A stretch of 64,000 bases of DNA from Przewalskia tangutica (taxonomy: Eukaryota > Streptophyta > Magnoliopsida > Solanales > Solanaceae), in the NCBI GenBank assembly GCA_029844215.1, contig CM056733.1:12087501-12151500 (forward strand), read 5' to 3'. The position numbers and the translations under genes are program-made. Below the pieces are notes generated by a model. The model worked only from the letters and a program-made list of their open reading frames with translations, was not told the origin of the DNA and made no database searches. Positions 11,708 through 23,345 of this stretch are shown here, in pieces; position 1 is the stretch's first letter, and each line of letters starts with the position of its first letter.

Positions 11708-11721
11708 TAAGGGGGGAAGAA
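11708..11721 (+). promoter_or_regulatory. Polypurine tract of element B
   Basis: TAAGGGGGGAAGAA immediately before the 3' LTR start TGTTACACCCC. Confidence 0.82.
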
Positions 11722-14700
11722 TGTTACACCCCGTAAGTCCAGGACATGTCTAAGAGAATGTATGTAAGGAATCAAGACTTGAAAATTGGTACGAAAGAAA
11801 GAATTGTTTTTACGACGGAAAATCTTCCGAACGTCGGAAAGGAAAAATGTTCGTTGTTGAGAATTGGATTCTCAAAATGCATTATTTGTAGAGTATGGAA
11901 CTTATTAACATTATGGAAATTTATTTTTACGGATTTGGCCATGTAGGGCCCACCCGAGGAATTTTACGTTTTGTGGGGCCCACGAGGGTTACGGAATTTT
12001 ATGGACGAATGGGAGGGCGACACGTGGCACCTCCCCCACTTGGTGTTGGACGAAAATTGCAAGGGTTGGATGGTCATTTGACCATTGTGGATGATAAGTC
12101 TTCAAGCTTGATATTATTGACCAAGTCAACTTGTCCACTTGGCTATTATCCATGTGTTCTTCATCCTAGCCATACATTTGTTGAGATCTTGACCCTCCAT
12201 TGTGTTATATAAGCTTACTAGTAGTGCAAGACTTGTTCATTCTATACTTAGTAATTTTTTTTTCAAGAACTAGTCTTGTGAAGAGAGGGCTCACGGCTTT
12301 GAGCTTTTTGAGAGAAGAAAATTTTCAATTGTTGTCCAATATTCACAAGACTTAAACCCAAGGTCCCTAAGGGTATTGTAAGGATATCTCAATAGAAAGA
12401 TTTCGGAAAAGTGGCGTTTTCGTATTAGTCGCAATGCGGAAACTTAAGGAGTTCTTCAACTTTGAAGTTGGGACTTGAAGATGAGTTCTTCATAGGCTTC
12501 TAAGGAGTGCTTGGAGCGAATTGGAACATAAGGAATTGAGCTAAGAATTTCTAAGGAGCGACTTTGAATCTTGGGATGATTAAGGGCTTGTAAAGGTATA
12601 ATTCTTGTCGTTTTAGTAATTAAGATTACTTATTGTTGTAACTATGGATATTAGCAAGCATGAGATGTTTATATTATGAAGTTTGATATGTATATTGGCT
12701 ATTGGAACCCTAATCCGAAACTAGCATGTTTAGGCTTAAGATTACAATTCAAGTTGATTATAAGTATAAGTCGTCACATGTTATATAAAGAAGGAAATTG
12801 TAGTTGTTGAAGTTGTTTATGACTATATAACAAGTTAGACCTAAGAACTTGGAATTTGGAAAAGAATTGGAAAGGACTTAGGATTGGTTATAAGTTGGCC
12901 GAGAATGGCTTGGATATTAAACTTACTTGGTATGAATTGTGGGGCGGAATTTTACACGTATTGTAAGGCGTGTAATCCCCTTTGATTGGTTGGTATGTTG
13001 AGCCTTAAATGTGGCATGTTTGGTTATTGTATTCGGCCTTGAAAAAGGTGGCAAAGTATGTAGAAACAAAGGAAGTGCTGCCCGATTTTCCGTAGAATAA
13101 GAGACCGTATACTTAGTATTATTCTACGTTTGAAGCTAGAGGTTAATGGACGTATTATGGCCATTATTGGTTGAAGTACTACGAGTAGCGTATTCTACTT
13201 GAAGGGGTGGAAAAGCTAGCAAGGATAAAGTACTTGGGAGCATTTTGCAACTTGTCGCTAGTCGTCGCGAGGTATGTGAACCTCTTCCTTCTTTGGCATG
13301 ATCCTACGTATGAAATAGCCATGTGATAGTATTTCATGATTCCTTCCACTCTTAGAAGTTAAGAAATGTCCAAGTTGTTGATTCTAAGTTCAAAATATGT
13401 CTAATGTTATCCTAAGTCCTTGCCAAGTCTTATGGGAGATGTTGGTAAGAATGGTTAGGAAGTTATGAGATTTGATTTAAAGCTATGTGTCTTGATTTAT
13501 TTAAAGTAAGCAAGTTGATTTTATGTTTAAAAAAATGACTTGAATTTATATGTGAAAAGGGGATTGATTTTAAAAGTGGAGGTTTTATGATTTTATAACT
13601 ATAAGTAAATGGACTTTAAAGAATGTATGTTATGAAGTTTTAAGACTACGAACTTTGATTGTCTTTTAAGGATTTTGAAGTTTTAAGCGATATGATTTTA
13701 AAGAATGTATACTACGAGGGGTTAATACTATAAGCCTGGATTTTATGAGTGGAAATGACTAACTTTAAAAAGTATGGCTTCTTAATTTATTTCAAAAGTT
13801 AAGAAGATGGTTTCCAAAAGAGTGTGTGATTTGAGCTTTAAAAAGAAAGGAGTTTTATGATTCTTTTTAAGTATGTATGTACGTAGTATTTTTGGGTCTA
13901 GTTTTCCTAATGTTGTAAGAATAAAAGTGTCTTAAGTTCTCTAAAATGAATGGTTGTTATAATAGCTTTATGGGAAGTTGTTATGACGACTTAAGAAGAA
14001 GTGAAAAGATGGTTTAAAAATGTTATGTAAGGAAAAATCACACCGAGCCTACAAATAGGCCGGATTACGTTATGAAATACACCGAGCCTAAAAATAGGCC
14101 GGATTACGTTATGAGATACACCGAGCCTACACATAGGCCGGATTACGCCATATTACCCCGAGCCTACACATAGGCCGGGTTACGTCATCTTACATCGAGC
14201 TCCACAGGCGGGCCGGATTATGCTACATGATTCCACATTACACCGAGCTCCACAGGCGGGCCGAATTATGCTACATGATTCCACATTACACCGAGCTCCA
14301 CAGGCGGGCCGGATTATGCTACATGATTCCACAGTACACCAAGCCCCACAGGCGGGCCGGATTATGTCACATGATCATCGCATAACCGTGTCGCAAATGG
14401 GCGGATGCGTTATCACGTACGGATAATCAAAGTAAGCTCCCAAATAAGAAGTCCCTCCGTAACGGGCCGGATTATGTTATGTAAGATATGTAAGTTATGT
14501 GGAAAAACTTGATTAAATCCTTAAGTAAGTACGTAAGAATATGATGTTAATTCTCATTGAAAGAGGGAAAAGAACGGTTAATATACGATTGATTTCAGGA
14601 GTTAAAATGGCACGGTAGGATCTGGTATTTCATTTTTATACTTGCCCCTGTCATTTCTTTTATACAGTTATGATTTGGTTATTGTACCTTGTTTCTGTTC

Positions 14701-15130
14701 CATACTGCATTTTTGTTATCGACCACGGGGCTGCGTTCATGCCCGCAGGTGTTAGGTACGCAGTTTGGTGATCTGCAGGTATAGGACCCTGCTCAGAGTT
14801 TTTGAATAGCTCCATCTGTTCAGGAGTTTATCTTTTTGGTATATATCCTTCAAGATGCAGGCTTTATGTGATTATGGGTACAGCGGGGCCTTGTCCGTCA
14901 TAGATCGATAAAACTCTTAAGTGCAGATTTATATGTGTGATTGGACTCATGTACAGTGTAGTGTCTTTTATTATGTATATTATATGGCGGCTGGTCGGCT
15001 TTGCCTCTTGCGTATGTTGGTTTTAAAAAAAAATATGAGGTGTTATTTAAAGTCCGCAGTTTACTTGTGTTGTTAAGGTAGTAGGGTGCCTGGTAGGGCA
15101 CCGATCCACAGTCCGGGTTCGGGCATGACA
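11722..15130 (+). repeat. Element B 3' LTR
   Basis: Same architecture as the 5' copy: TATA 12206-12212, exon-like block 13170-13271, tandem array about 14039-14475, GC hairpin about 14880-14900. The first 2.3 kb differs from the 5' LTR at few positions. From about 14340 to the end there are many small insertions and deletions relative to the 5' copy. Confidence 0.92.
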
Positions 15131-17437
15131 GAACATACACAACACATAAAAACTTAGACGATGGAAATGACAAAGTTAGCCGATAAGGCCACCTCCCGTA
15201 AAATATACACAATCTAGAAATCGAACAATACATCTTTTTTTTCTTTACAACCCAATCCACAATGTGACTACTGCACCTAAGAATAACAACTGTGACGGGA
15301 CAGGGCCCCGACATACCCCTGAATATACAACAACCAACCATACCAGGGATAGGCCTCCGGAGTAATGGAGATTTCCAACAGCTGAACAGTTATCCTAAAA
15401 GTGAGGATCAGCAACCTGTATACTCTACCTGCGGCATGAACGCAACCCCCCGAAGGAGGTCAGTACAACATGTACCAAATATGTGAAACCAAATCAGAGT
15501 AAAATCATAAGTCTAAAATAAGGCTGGAGACACGTATGATAACTCAAACAACAGTACACTGTGCCTTACTAACAATGAGAGTAGACAAGTATATACTTTA
15601 CTGCATAAAAATAGGAGGCTCATGATCAAAACAGGGTCCCTCGCCCGTGGTATCAATAAGCAATCCTACTCCTGGGATTATTTCACCCGCATGGGTCCTG
15701 TGGACCCGCATAAGGTATTCCTCGCATAGTCAGACTACCGCGCGTGGGACTATTTCACCCGCATAAGCCCATAAGGACTCGCATGAGGTATTCCTCGCAT
15801 CATGGGTAGCAAATCCACGGAACAGGTGGTATAACGTCTTGGGGGTTTACCCCTCATTTATACTTTTATCCTGAAGCAGGTGGTATAACGTCTTGGGGGT
15901 TTACCCCTCATTTATACTCTTACCCTGGAGAAGGTGGTATAACGTCTTGGGGGTTTACCCCTCATTTATACTCTTACCCTATCTCAACCGGCCATCATAC
16001 ATAACATAAGCCCTACCGGCTTATCATACATAACATAAGCACTACCGGCTTATCATACAATAAATAAGCAAGTTAAGAAATCCCCCTAACTTCTTATTAG
16101 TCTTATTCATATACACTCTCATTTTAGTTTACTTAAGGCACTAACATGTCATTATAAAATCCGGGAATTTAACCCAAAGTACTACGTACTTCTATTATTT
16201 TAAAATGATTCCTTTTCATATAAAACTTCCAAGATACTAATAACCGTAGTATCAAGTCATAACTACCTTTTAAGACAAGTCACAATACCTTTTAGAAAAT
16301 ACATTTTCAGGCTTCTAAATCAAGTGACTTCTTTCTTTTAAAACCTTAAGCAATTGATGCCTTTAAATCAATTTTCCTTTCATTATCAAGTCATTTATCA
16401 TACTTATATTACTTAGAGTAAACCACTCTTTTTAACTTTTTCATAAAGCTATTATAACCAACTTCCCATAAAGCCGTTATACTAGCTTTATACTTTTAGA
16501 AACTTACATTCTTCTTTATAACCAAGAGACTTAAACTTTCCAAACAAAACAAGTATCATACTTTCGAAATACTTAAAGTCTCTTAACTTTTAAAAACCAA
16601 GATATCCTTATTATTTTTAAACAAGTGAGTTAATTCCCTAACTCAACCAACTTGAACATTCTTAAAATAAACCAAGGATATCAAATGGACTAGATTCGTC
16701 AAAACCTCGTACGTCTACCGTACTATACAATTACAACTTATTCATGCTCAAGAGATAAGAAAGTTCCACATACCTCTTCGGTTCCATCCACTTGCTAAGT
16801 CCAACACGCCGTACGTAGTATGTCAACCTATAATGACCATAGTATGTCTATTAACTTCTTACTTCAAACGTAGAATATTCCAAGTGCAAAGTCACTAAAT
16901 TCTACGGAAAATCGGACAGCACTTCCTTTGTTTCTACATACTTTGCCACCTTTTTCAAGGCCGAATTCAATAACCAAACACGCCACATTTAAGGCTCAAC
17001 AAAGTAGTTAACAATAGGGGATTACACGCTTAATCAAGACGTGTAAAATTCCGCCCCACAATAAATATCAAACTAGTCCAACATATAATGTCCATTCGGC
17101 AAAATAGGGACAACAATACAAATTCGTTTCCAATCCCTTTTCAATCCAAGTGGTTTAATATAACATGTTATCTAGCCACAATTGATTATAACTACTACAA
17201 TCCTCAAGTAGGTAAACATGCGACGATTCTAATTATCGACCAAATTGTATTTCAATTTCAAATGGCTTAACATGTCATTTTCGGATTTGAGCTTCCAAAT
17301 TTCCATAACACTTATCAATCTTCATAACACATATCACATGATCATTTCTAACTTATAATAACATGGAATCTTCAATTACAAAAGTAAGACGAAGATTATA
17401 CCTCATTTAGCCCAAATATGATCCAAGATTACAAGTC
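15131..17437 (-). repeat. Element A 5' LTR, segment 2
   Basis: Collinear with positions 4-2293 of the left LTR of element A. It carries a second copy of the 54-bp array (about 15825-15985), the GC hairpin (15294-15312) and the exon-like block (16774-16827). Element C interrupts it at 17438; AAGTC at 17433-17437 is one half of C's target duplication. Confidence 0.88.
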
Positions 17438-17835
17438 TGTTATACCCCGTATTTTCCTGAATATGTACGTGAGGACGTACGTAGAAAATTTAAGCCTTAA
17501 GATTAGGCAAGGACCGAAAATTTTTGTGCATAACACACGAAAAGAATCGTTTTCCGACGAAACGTCTTCCAAAGCTTGCGAAGGGAAAATTCCGGCTATG
17601 TCATTTATAATTTTTGCGGATTTTTCCGAGAGACGAAATATTTTGGACCAACGAGAGGGCGACACTTGTCACCCTCTAATTGGTGGACTTGAGGGCGTCT
17701 TTTGGACGATTTGGAGAGTAGGAGTTGGTAGGATATTTTGTGATAGTTGGTGTGGTAGATGGATAAGGTACACATGGATGAATCCTCACCCTACACTTGC
17801 CTACCACTTGGCTTGATCTTGGCCCTTGGTTGTCC

Positions 17836-17843
17836 TATAAATA
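17836..17843 (+). promoter_or_regulatory. LTR TATA box, element C 5' LTR
   Basis: TATAAATA followed by a C-rich tract, about 400 bp into the LTR; repeated at 23744-23751 in the 3' LTR. The clearest promoter word in the window. Confidence 0.7.
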
Positions 17844-18508
17844 CCCCCCCTTAGTTGATGAACTTCTTCATCCTAAAATAGTTTCTAAGTCTTGAAAGTT
17901 CTCTCCCCCTTAGTGTAGTGGTTCGTCCAAGCCTCCCCCTTTGAGAAGGCCCTTGGCCGAGGGGTACACCCCCCCTCCTAGTGGCCTTGGCCGAGGGGTA
18001 CACCCCCCCTTGCCTAGTTGTTCTCGCAAAATACTACCCCCCCTCTTGGTAGAAATACTTTCCAAGTATTGTTACTATACCAAAATACCTTAGTCTAATA
18101 CCTTGTAGTATTCCAAGGTTACACCTATACTAAAAGCCCAGAAATACTATTATACTTCCCTTCAGTCACAAAAACGAAACCCTAAGGAAAATCTCCATAG
18201 TTGGTTGGAGTATTAAGAAGAAGTTGCGTAGAACTTCTAAGGGTTGTTTGGAGCGGGTTGGAGCACCCGGAGTAGGAGCTAAACGTTGCTCAGGATCGAC
18301 ATTAAACTTGGATAATTTTGGGCTTACAGGTAAATAATCCTATCCTTCTATTGTAATTGGAAATTACATCGTGTTGTATAGAAATGAATATAAGATTCAT
18401 AGAAGAGACTTGAACTGTAATAGAAGGATATTACAGAAAAGACTTGAACTGAAATCACATCAGAAGAATATTAATGTAGAAGATGGTAGACTAATATAAC
18501 CTTTATAG

Positions 18509-18609
18509 GTTGAATGTGCTGCGAGTAGCATGTACTACTTGAGAGGTGGACAAGGCTAGCCGGGTTATAGTCGTGGAGCGTTTTGCTAATAGTCGATAAT
18601 CGTCGCGAG
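18509..18609 (+). other. Conserved exon-like block in the C LTR
   Basis: 101 bp between CTTTATAG|GTTGAA and CGCGAG|GTATGTG, largely alignable with the blocks in B and E. Repeated at 24422-24522. Putative untranslated exon; splicing is inferred. Confidence 0.5.
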
Positions 18610-20653
18610 GTATGTGATTCTTCCTATACTCTTGAGCATGATATTTTAAGAATATATATATAGTACGGTAGACGTACGTGTGTTAACTGAACGTAGTTTT
18701 ACGGCAATGTCTTTTGACTTAAGCCTGAATAATAAAGAATCTTGAAGTATTTCAAAAGAATTAAGAAACCTTTTTGAAAGAAGAGTAATGCTTGGTTTTA
18801 AAAGCTTAAGAGTTATACTAGCTTTATGGGAAGTTAGGTATAACGACTTAAGAGAGATAAAAAGAATGGTTTATTAATTTTAGAAGTTAAGAGACTTGAT
18901 CTTAAAAGATAAGAGACTTGACTTAATTGAATTAAATATGAATTTTGTTAATAAGTGTGAAACCTCATTCGTGAGTAATGAGTACTTGGTTTTTAAAATG
19001 GGATGATGTTTTACTGATTTCGGAAATCAGAATAAGTATCGAACAAACCACTGCAGCGCTAATAAAAGGAAATGTATTGAATAATTAAGTATTATTAAAA
19101 CCAGTAGAAACCTCCATCTGCATAGAAGCTAAGATGAGACAAAATGATATTACATTTCCTAGATCATGGCTGCTTTAATAAGATTGTTATAAACAAGAAT
19201 AACCTACTCACATATAAGGCATATGTTTCTCAAATCGTTTTAAAGGAGAATTATATCATTAAGTGATTAAAACTATGAACTACGAAACCTTTCGAAATGA
19301 GAAACTTGAGCATTTGAAATTAGGCAAACTTGAACGTTTGAAAAATAATGTTGTTAATTGATTTTACAAAAGGAAGTGTTTTGGTTTACTTAAAAAAGAT
19401 AGTCACTCTATTTTAACTACTGCGGGTATTGTGTGACTTTTGTGAAAGAAACGGATCTTTTAAAGAGTTAATGTATGAAGTACTTTGGGGATAAAAACCC
19501 GAAAGTGTTAACATAAAGTAGAAAGTACCTTGTGTGAATAACTTGATTGTGTTGGTTTGTGATAGCCTTGTAATACTTTCTTGTTGATTTGATAAGTAAA
19601 CATGTTAGGATGCTACGTGTGTTAGTATCTGGTGATGTTTGTGTAAAGGGGTTTCCCTTGTTGTGCTTATGTTGTTTAACGATAAGTTGTTATGTTATTA
19701 TATCACATACCCCTCGACTTGTTATACAGGGCTTGCCACCCGATGCGGTCTATACGGCTATGCGGTCTATGTGACTATGCGGAGCAGCGGTATGCTCGTG
19801 ATTGATCATTCCGGTGTTTATCCGACGGGGATGCCCTATGCGGTGCGTGTGACTATGCGGTCTATCGAGACTATGCGGGCTGCGGAGTCCGTGAGGTACC
19901 GGGTTAGCTACCCGTCACGAGGAATACCTCATGCGGTCTGGTGTGACTATGCGGCCGCGGGAAGTCGTGATTAGGCACGCATATTGATACTATGGGCGAT
20001 TGGCCTTGCTTCGATCATTAGCGGCCTAGAAAAGACCGATTCTGATATATCTATTTCACTCTTGTTTATGTTGTGGCGTGAGACCCATAGTTATAATTGA
20101 GTGATGACTTTGAGCGTGAGTCCACGACTTGACATATTCGCTATTTATTGTGATCGTAGTTTGGTTATCATACATGTCTCCCGCTTTATATAGACTACTA
20201 TGATTTCATTTACGATATTTTCGATTTCACATACTTGGTACTGTTATCGACCTCGCCCGGCTGCGCTCATGCCGCAGTAGAAGTACACGATCGCCGATCC
20301 TCGCTCTTAGGATCCCGGTTCAGCGTTTTGGGAAGCTCCGTTTCTCGGAGGCTTATCAGTCTGATCCACTGTCGTTGTAGGTATTTACATTCGGGGGCAT
20401 GGCGGGCCTGTCGCCATTGTTGTTATCATTCTTGAAGTGCAGTAATCGTTGTGGGCAGAGTTGTAAAAAAAAAAAAAAGGGATGTAAATGCTCTAGTTGT
20501 TATTTATATATATCGAAAAGGCAAGTTTTCCATATGAATCATTTCATATTTCATACTATGTCATGTATTGTTTTATATTCCGCGATTACTCGATGTTGTA
20601 TCACTAGGTGCCCGGTAAGGCACTATCCACGGCCGGGTTGGTCGTGACAAACG

Positions 20654-20665
20654 TGGTATCAGAGC
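20654..20665 (+). promoter_or_regulatory. Primer binding site of element C
   Basis: TGGTATCAGAGC, a perfect complement to the initiator tRNA-Met 3' end, five bases after the LTR end. Confidence 0.92.
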
Positions 20666-20854
20666 AATTAATCCTCGGAAAGTGTCTACAGATCGTATCT
20701 AGTAGAGTCTTGATTATCGGTGTGTTGTGCACCACACCAATAATTAGGAGGCTATAGGATATTTAGGATTGGTTTCCATTCTTCTCACTCTGAGATCGTG
20801 CCTTAGAGTCGTGTTATAAGTTGGACCCTCTAACGTATTTCTTTCCTCACCGCT

Positions 20855-21735
20855 ATGCCTCGCGTAAGGCAACCGGGCCCAATGGGGCAAGCGAGGAGGC
20901 TGCGAGTAAATCTGAGGGTTACGAGGGCACAGCCCAATCATCACCGGTGGTGCTCCATTCGGGAGTTTTGCGCGCCGCCAACCCCAAAGAGTTTAGCGCG
21001 GCAGCGATTCCTCTGCGGCCATGATAGTTGAACCTTCGTTCACGGCCATCGAGCAGAGAATATAGATTGCAAAGAGACGACCACATTACTAGCTATGGAT
21101 TTAGCAGAGTATATTATCTACCGATTTATCGCGAGTCTTGATGACTATCTAAGAGAGGTTGTACTAGGGTAGCTCTTGATCGAGCTTGAGCATGGCACGT
21201 ATGCGGGCTTATCGCGTGATCGAGGAACGTAGGATCGACGGATTAACCAAGATCAGCGAGAAGATGGCGAGCAGCGGGGTCCTTTGGTAACTTTCGAGGC
21301 GGACCTTCGCCGGCGTGATCGTTATGCGCCTCCGCCCGACAGAGTGGACCTCCACGACTTGAGCGTTAGGTGGTGAGAACTCGTGGTTTAGTTCACGATT
21401 TACATAGGTTCTAGCCACCAGATTCGATTTTCCCGGTGTTCACAAGATGACAGCGCCATCCCGGAATGTCGTCTTTTGTTGGTGTTTGTTTTACTGCGCG
21501 CCGTCAGGGCCATGTGTTGAAAGGATGTCCTAGTAGGAAGGATGCAAGTAGGAGGACTCAGCCTACCAGATCAGTTGCGGATTCAGTGGTTCGGAGAGGA
21601 AGGGGTGCTAGCCAGAGGAGGCCACCCCCACCTCGATGTGGCCGTGGTGGTAAGTGTCATCGTGGAGAGTGTCATACTTCTTCGACAGCTTGTTTGCTTG
21701 CGCCAGGCGGGGTGATTGGAACAGCAGAGGAGTGA
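20855..21735 (+). pseudogene. gag remnant of element C
   Basis: After the shared leader, an ATG at 20855 in a context like the gag start of element B opens a short peptide (MPRVRQ-type). Later, at about 21490-21690, a frame holds a GHVLKGCPSRK piece, the His-Cys half of a CCHC zinc knuckle, followed by an Arg/Pro/Gly-rich tail, as expected for the nucleocapsid end of Ty3 gag. The first two cysteines fall in a different frame or are lost. Several frameshifts separate the pieces. Gag packages the element RNA; this copy could not make the full protein. Confidence 0.6.
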
Positions 21736-22699
21736 AGCAGTAGATACAGGTGTATCCTTAACCCTCTAGAGACTAGTATGATAAGATGAGTATATCTTAA
21801 GTGTTATGTTCAGGTAACATAAGTGTTAATTGTGATTAGAAATCATGGTTAGTAATAAGGGTAAGATTGGGGGATAGAGGAAGTGTGAGCCTTAGAGTTT
21901 TATACGTAGAGACCTTAGAGGTAAGGCCATCTCGAGTAAAGGCGTATTTTTATGTTTGACCCTTATCGGAGTGCATAGTGCACGTGAGATATGTTTTTGT
22001 GACAAATCCCTGAGTGGTACGAAATGAAAGAGGGTAGTTGAGCTAAGAAGACCACTAGGTTTTCATGAATTGATTAGTGAGATTGTTCCGGATCGGGGAA
22101 CAAGAGTTTTTGCGCGATAGCGGGTCGGGTTGAGGGCCAATCGCGGGTCAACCCGCGACCTGTTTTGTGGTGGGGTCAGTTCGGGGTGGTCCCGCCAGGT
22201 GGTAGGGTCACGAAGGTGTTAGGCCCAAGTTTAGTTAACCATCGTGCGAGTTCGTAGATGCGTTCGACAAGTAGTCGGGCCGATGAGGTCAGCCCATCTT
22301 GTCCTTCAGTCAAGACTGTTTACTCGACAGAGAGTTATGCGAGATGTTTTTATCAGGAAGGTTGTAAGGCTGCACGAGGTGCCTACTTTCACCTTATGAC
22401 AGACAGTGAAGCCTAGGTTTTGGCTATTTCGTTTTCCGGAAGTTTTACGAGCGGGGTTGAGAACTCAGTGAGTCTCGATGTCGCGTTCGCCTCGGGCGGT
22501 GTTTGGATTTTAGGGGTAATGTAAGGATTGTTGCCTCCGGTTAAGGGAGTGTTTTTATAACCACCATTTCAGTATTCGGATATCGCCTTACGAAGCCTCG
22601 TAGGGGCGGTAGTGTAAGTTGCCGGTCGATTGGTTCGATGTTGGCAAAGTTCAGATAGTTGGTTCATACTTGTTTCAGCAGGATGTGGATAGAGTGAAG
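21736..22699 (+). other. Degenerate interior of element C between gag and integrase traces
   Basis: An intact relative would carry protease, reverse transcriptase, RNase H and the integrase core here, which needs well over 2 kb, but under 1 kb remains. I found no active-site motif. A large internal deletion is the simplest reading. Confidence 0.5.
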
Positions 22700-23000
22700 C
22701 TTATCCAGGAGAGGTTATCGGCAGCTTAGAGTCAAAAGAAGTCGTGCGGATAATCGGCGACGACGCTTGTAGTTCGAGTTGTGAGAGTCTTGAAGGTACC
22801 ACCCCGGAAGGGTGTGACGAGATTCGGAAAACAGAGGAAACTTAGCCCGAGTTACTTGGGGCCTTTTCAGGTCATGTGAAGAATAGGCCAAGTTGCCTAT
22901 GGTTAGCATTGCCGTCCGACGTGGGAGGCAGTGCGTCCGGTCTTTCATGTTGCTATGTTCGGAAAAGTATCAAAATCCATCAGTTGTTCCCGAATGATGA
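22700..23000 (+). pseudogene. Integrase C-terminal domain remnant (element C)
   Basis: Plus-strand translation shows DRVKLIQERLS, then LKVPPRKGVTRFGK, RKLSPSYLGPF and RIGQVAYG, then VFHVAMFGK. These match the usual order of the Ty3 integrase C-terminus (V-IIQERL, FLKVSPMKG-MRFGKKGKLSP, GPYEI--R-G-VAY, FHVSMLRKY) seen in this same window in element D. Frameshifts and stops interrupt it. No chromodomain could be read before the polypurine tract at about 23331. Confidence 0.78.
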
Positions 23001-23330
23001 CCAAGTTGGAGGTAGTAACCCAGAGATTTGGAAACTGAAGCAGTAACAGAAATGTGGTAAGGTATGAGAAAGAGTTCGAGTGTACGAGAAGAGTACGACG
23101 AGTAAGAGAATAGAAGTGACCATTGCGTTTGTAAACAAAAGGTGCGGAGGGAGTACCTTTTAGACCTTGAGTGGGAGCTTTTGTAGTGAGGAGGTGATTC
23201 CTCGTAGACATGGATTAAGTATTGGAGCATGTGTTATTTTTGTGGCCATGTGTGGCATTGGCAACTTGTTTAAGTTAAGAAGAACTTCATCGTTATCCGT
23301 CTTGAGAAGGAACATTCGGGACGAATGTTT

Positions 23331-23345
23331 CTAAGGAGGGGAGAA
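23331..23345 (+). promoter_or_regulatory. Polypurine tract of element C
   Basis: AAGGAGGGGAGAA directly before the 3' LTR start TGTTATACCCC, preceded by the GAACATTCGG-GACGAATGTT inverted repeat found also in A and B. Confidence 0.82.

Larger units (their letters stand above)
10469..11721 (+). other. Interior of element B with a gag-start remnant
   Basis: The first 200 bp is the leader shared with A and C. At 10675 an ATG opens a short gag-like peptide (MPRGEQSPRGKG) rich in Arg, Gly and Lys, resembling the N-terminus of Ty3 gag, but the frame closes within about 25 codons. After that I see only scattered pieces, including GTGATAGGGTCACGAGGATG near 11247, which resembles an interior segment of element C (22203-22216), and the GAACATTCGGGGACGAATGTT inverted repeat before the polypurine tract. 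No pol domain was found in either strand. A minus-strand frame at 11358-11690 has no recognisable domain. Confidence 0.7.
7060..15130 (+). mobile_element. Element B: non-autonomous long-LTR retrotransposon (LARD-like)
   Basis: Two direct LTRs of about 3.41 kb (7060-10468 and 11722-15130) flank just 1253 bp of interior. Both begin TGTTACACCCC and end in TGACA. The 5' LTR is followed by a tRNA-Met primer site and the 3' LTR is preceded by a polypurine tract, so the parts needed in cis for reverse transcription remain. The interior has no protease, RT, RNase H or integrase. The flanks share GAAC (7056-7059 and 15131-15134), a 4-bp match where 5 bp is usual for Ty3 elements; the fifth base may have mutated. 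The insertion point is inside the 5' LTR of element A, which continues on both sides. Mobilisation must have depended on proteins supplied by a relative. Confidence 0.9.
17438..20649 (+). repeat. Element C 5' LTR
   Basis: TATA box 17836-17843 (TATAAATA), then a C-rich leader with two copies of a GGCCGAGGGGTACACCCCCC hairpin word (near 17951 and 17990), a donor-like AG|GTAAAT (18328-18331), the exon-like block 18509-18609, a CTATGCGG-rich array (about 19725-19960) and the GC hairpin (20399-20417, partly degraded). The frame at 17418-17816 begins upstream of the element and recurs in the 3' LTR; it has no recognisable domain. Confidence 0.92.

Noticed and set aside
17418..17816. 132-codon frame repeated at 23371-23724.
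   Set aside because: Its first codons lie in element A, outside C, and the rest is LTR sequence upstream of the TATA box, so it is incidental.
20470..20479. Poly(A) run suggesting a LINE or SINE tail.
   Set aside because: It lies inside the C LTR and recurs, shorter, at 26359-26367 in the other LTR, after the GC hairpin. It is LTR sequence.
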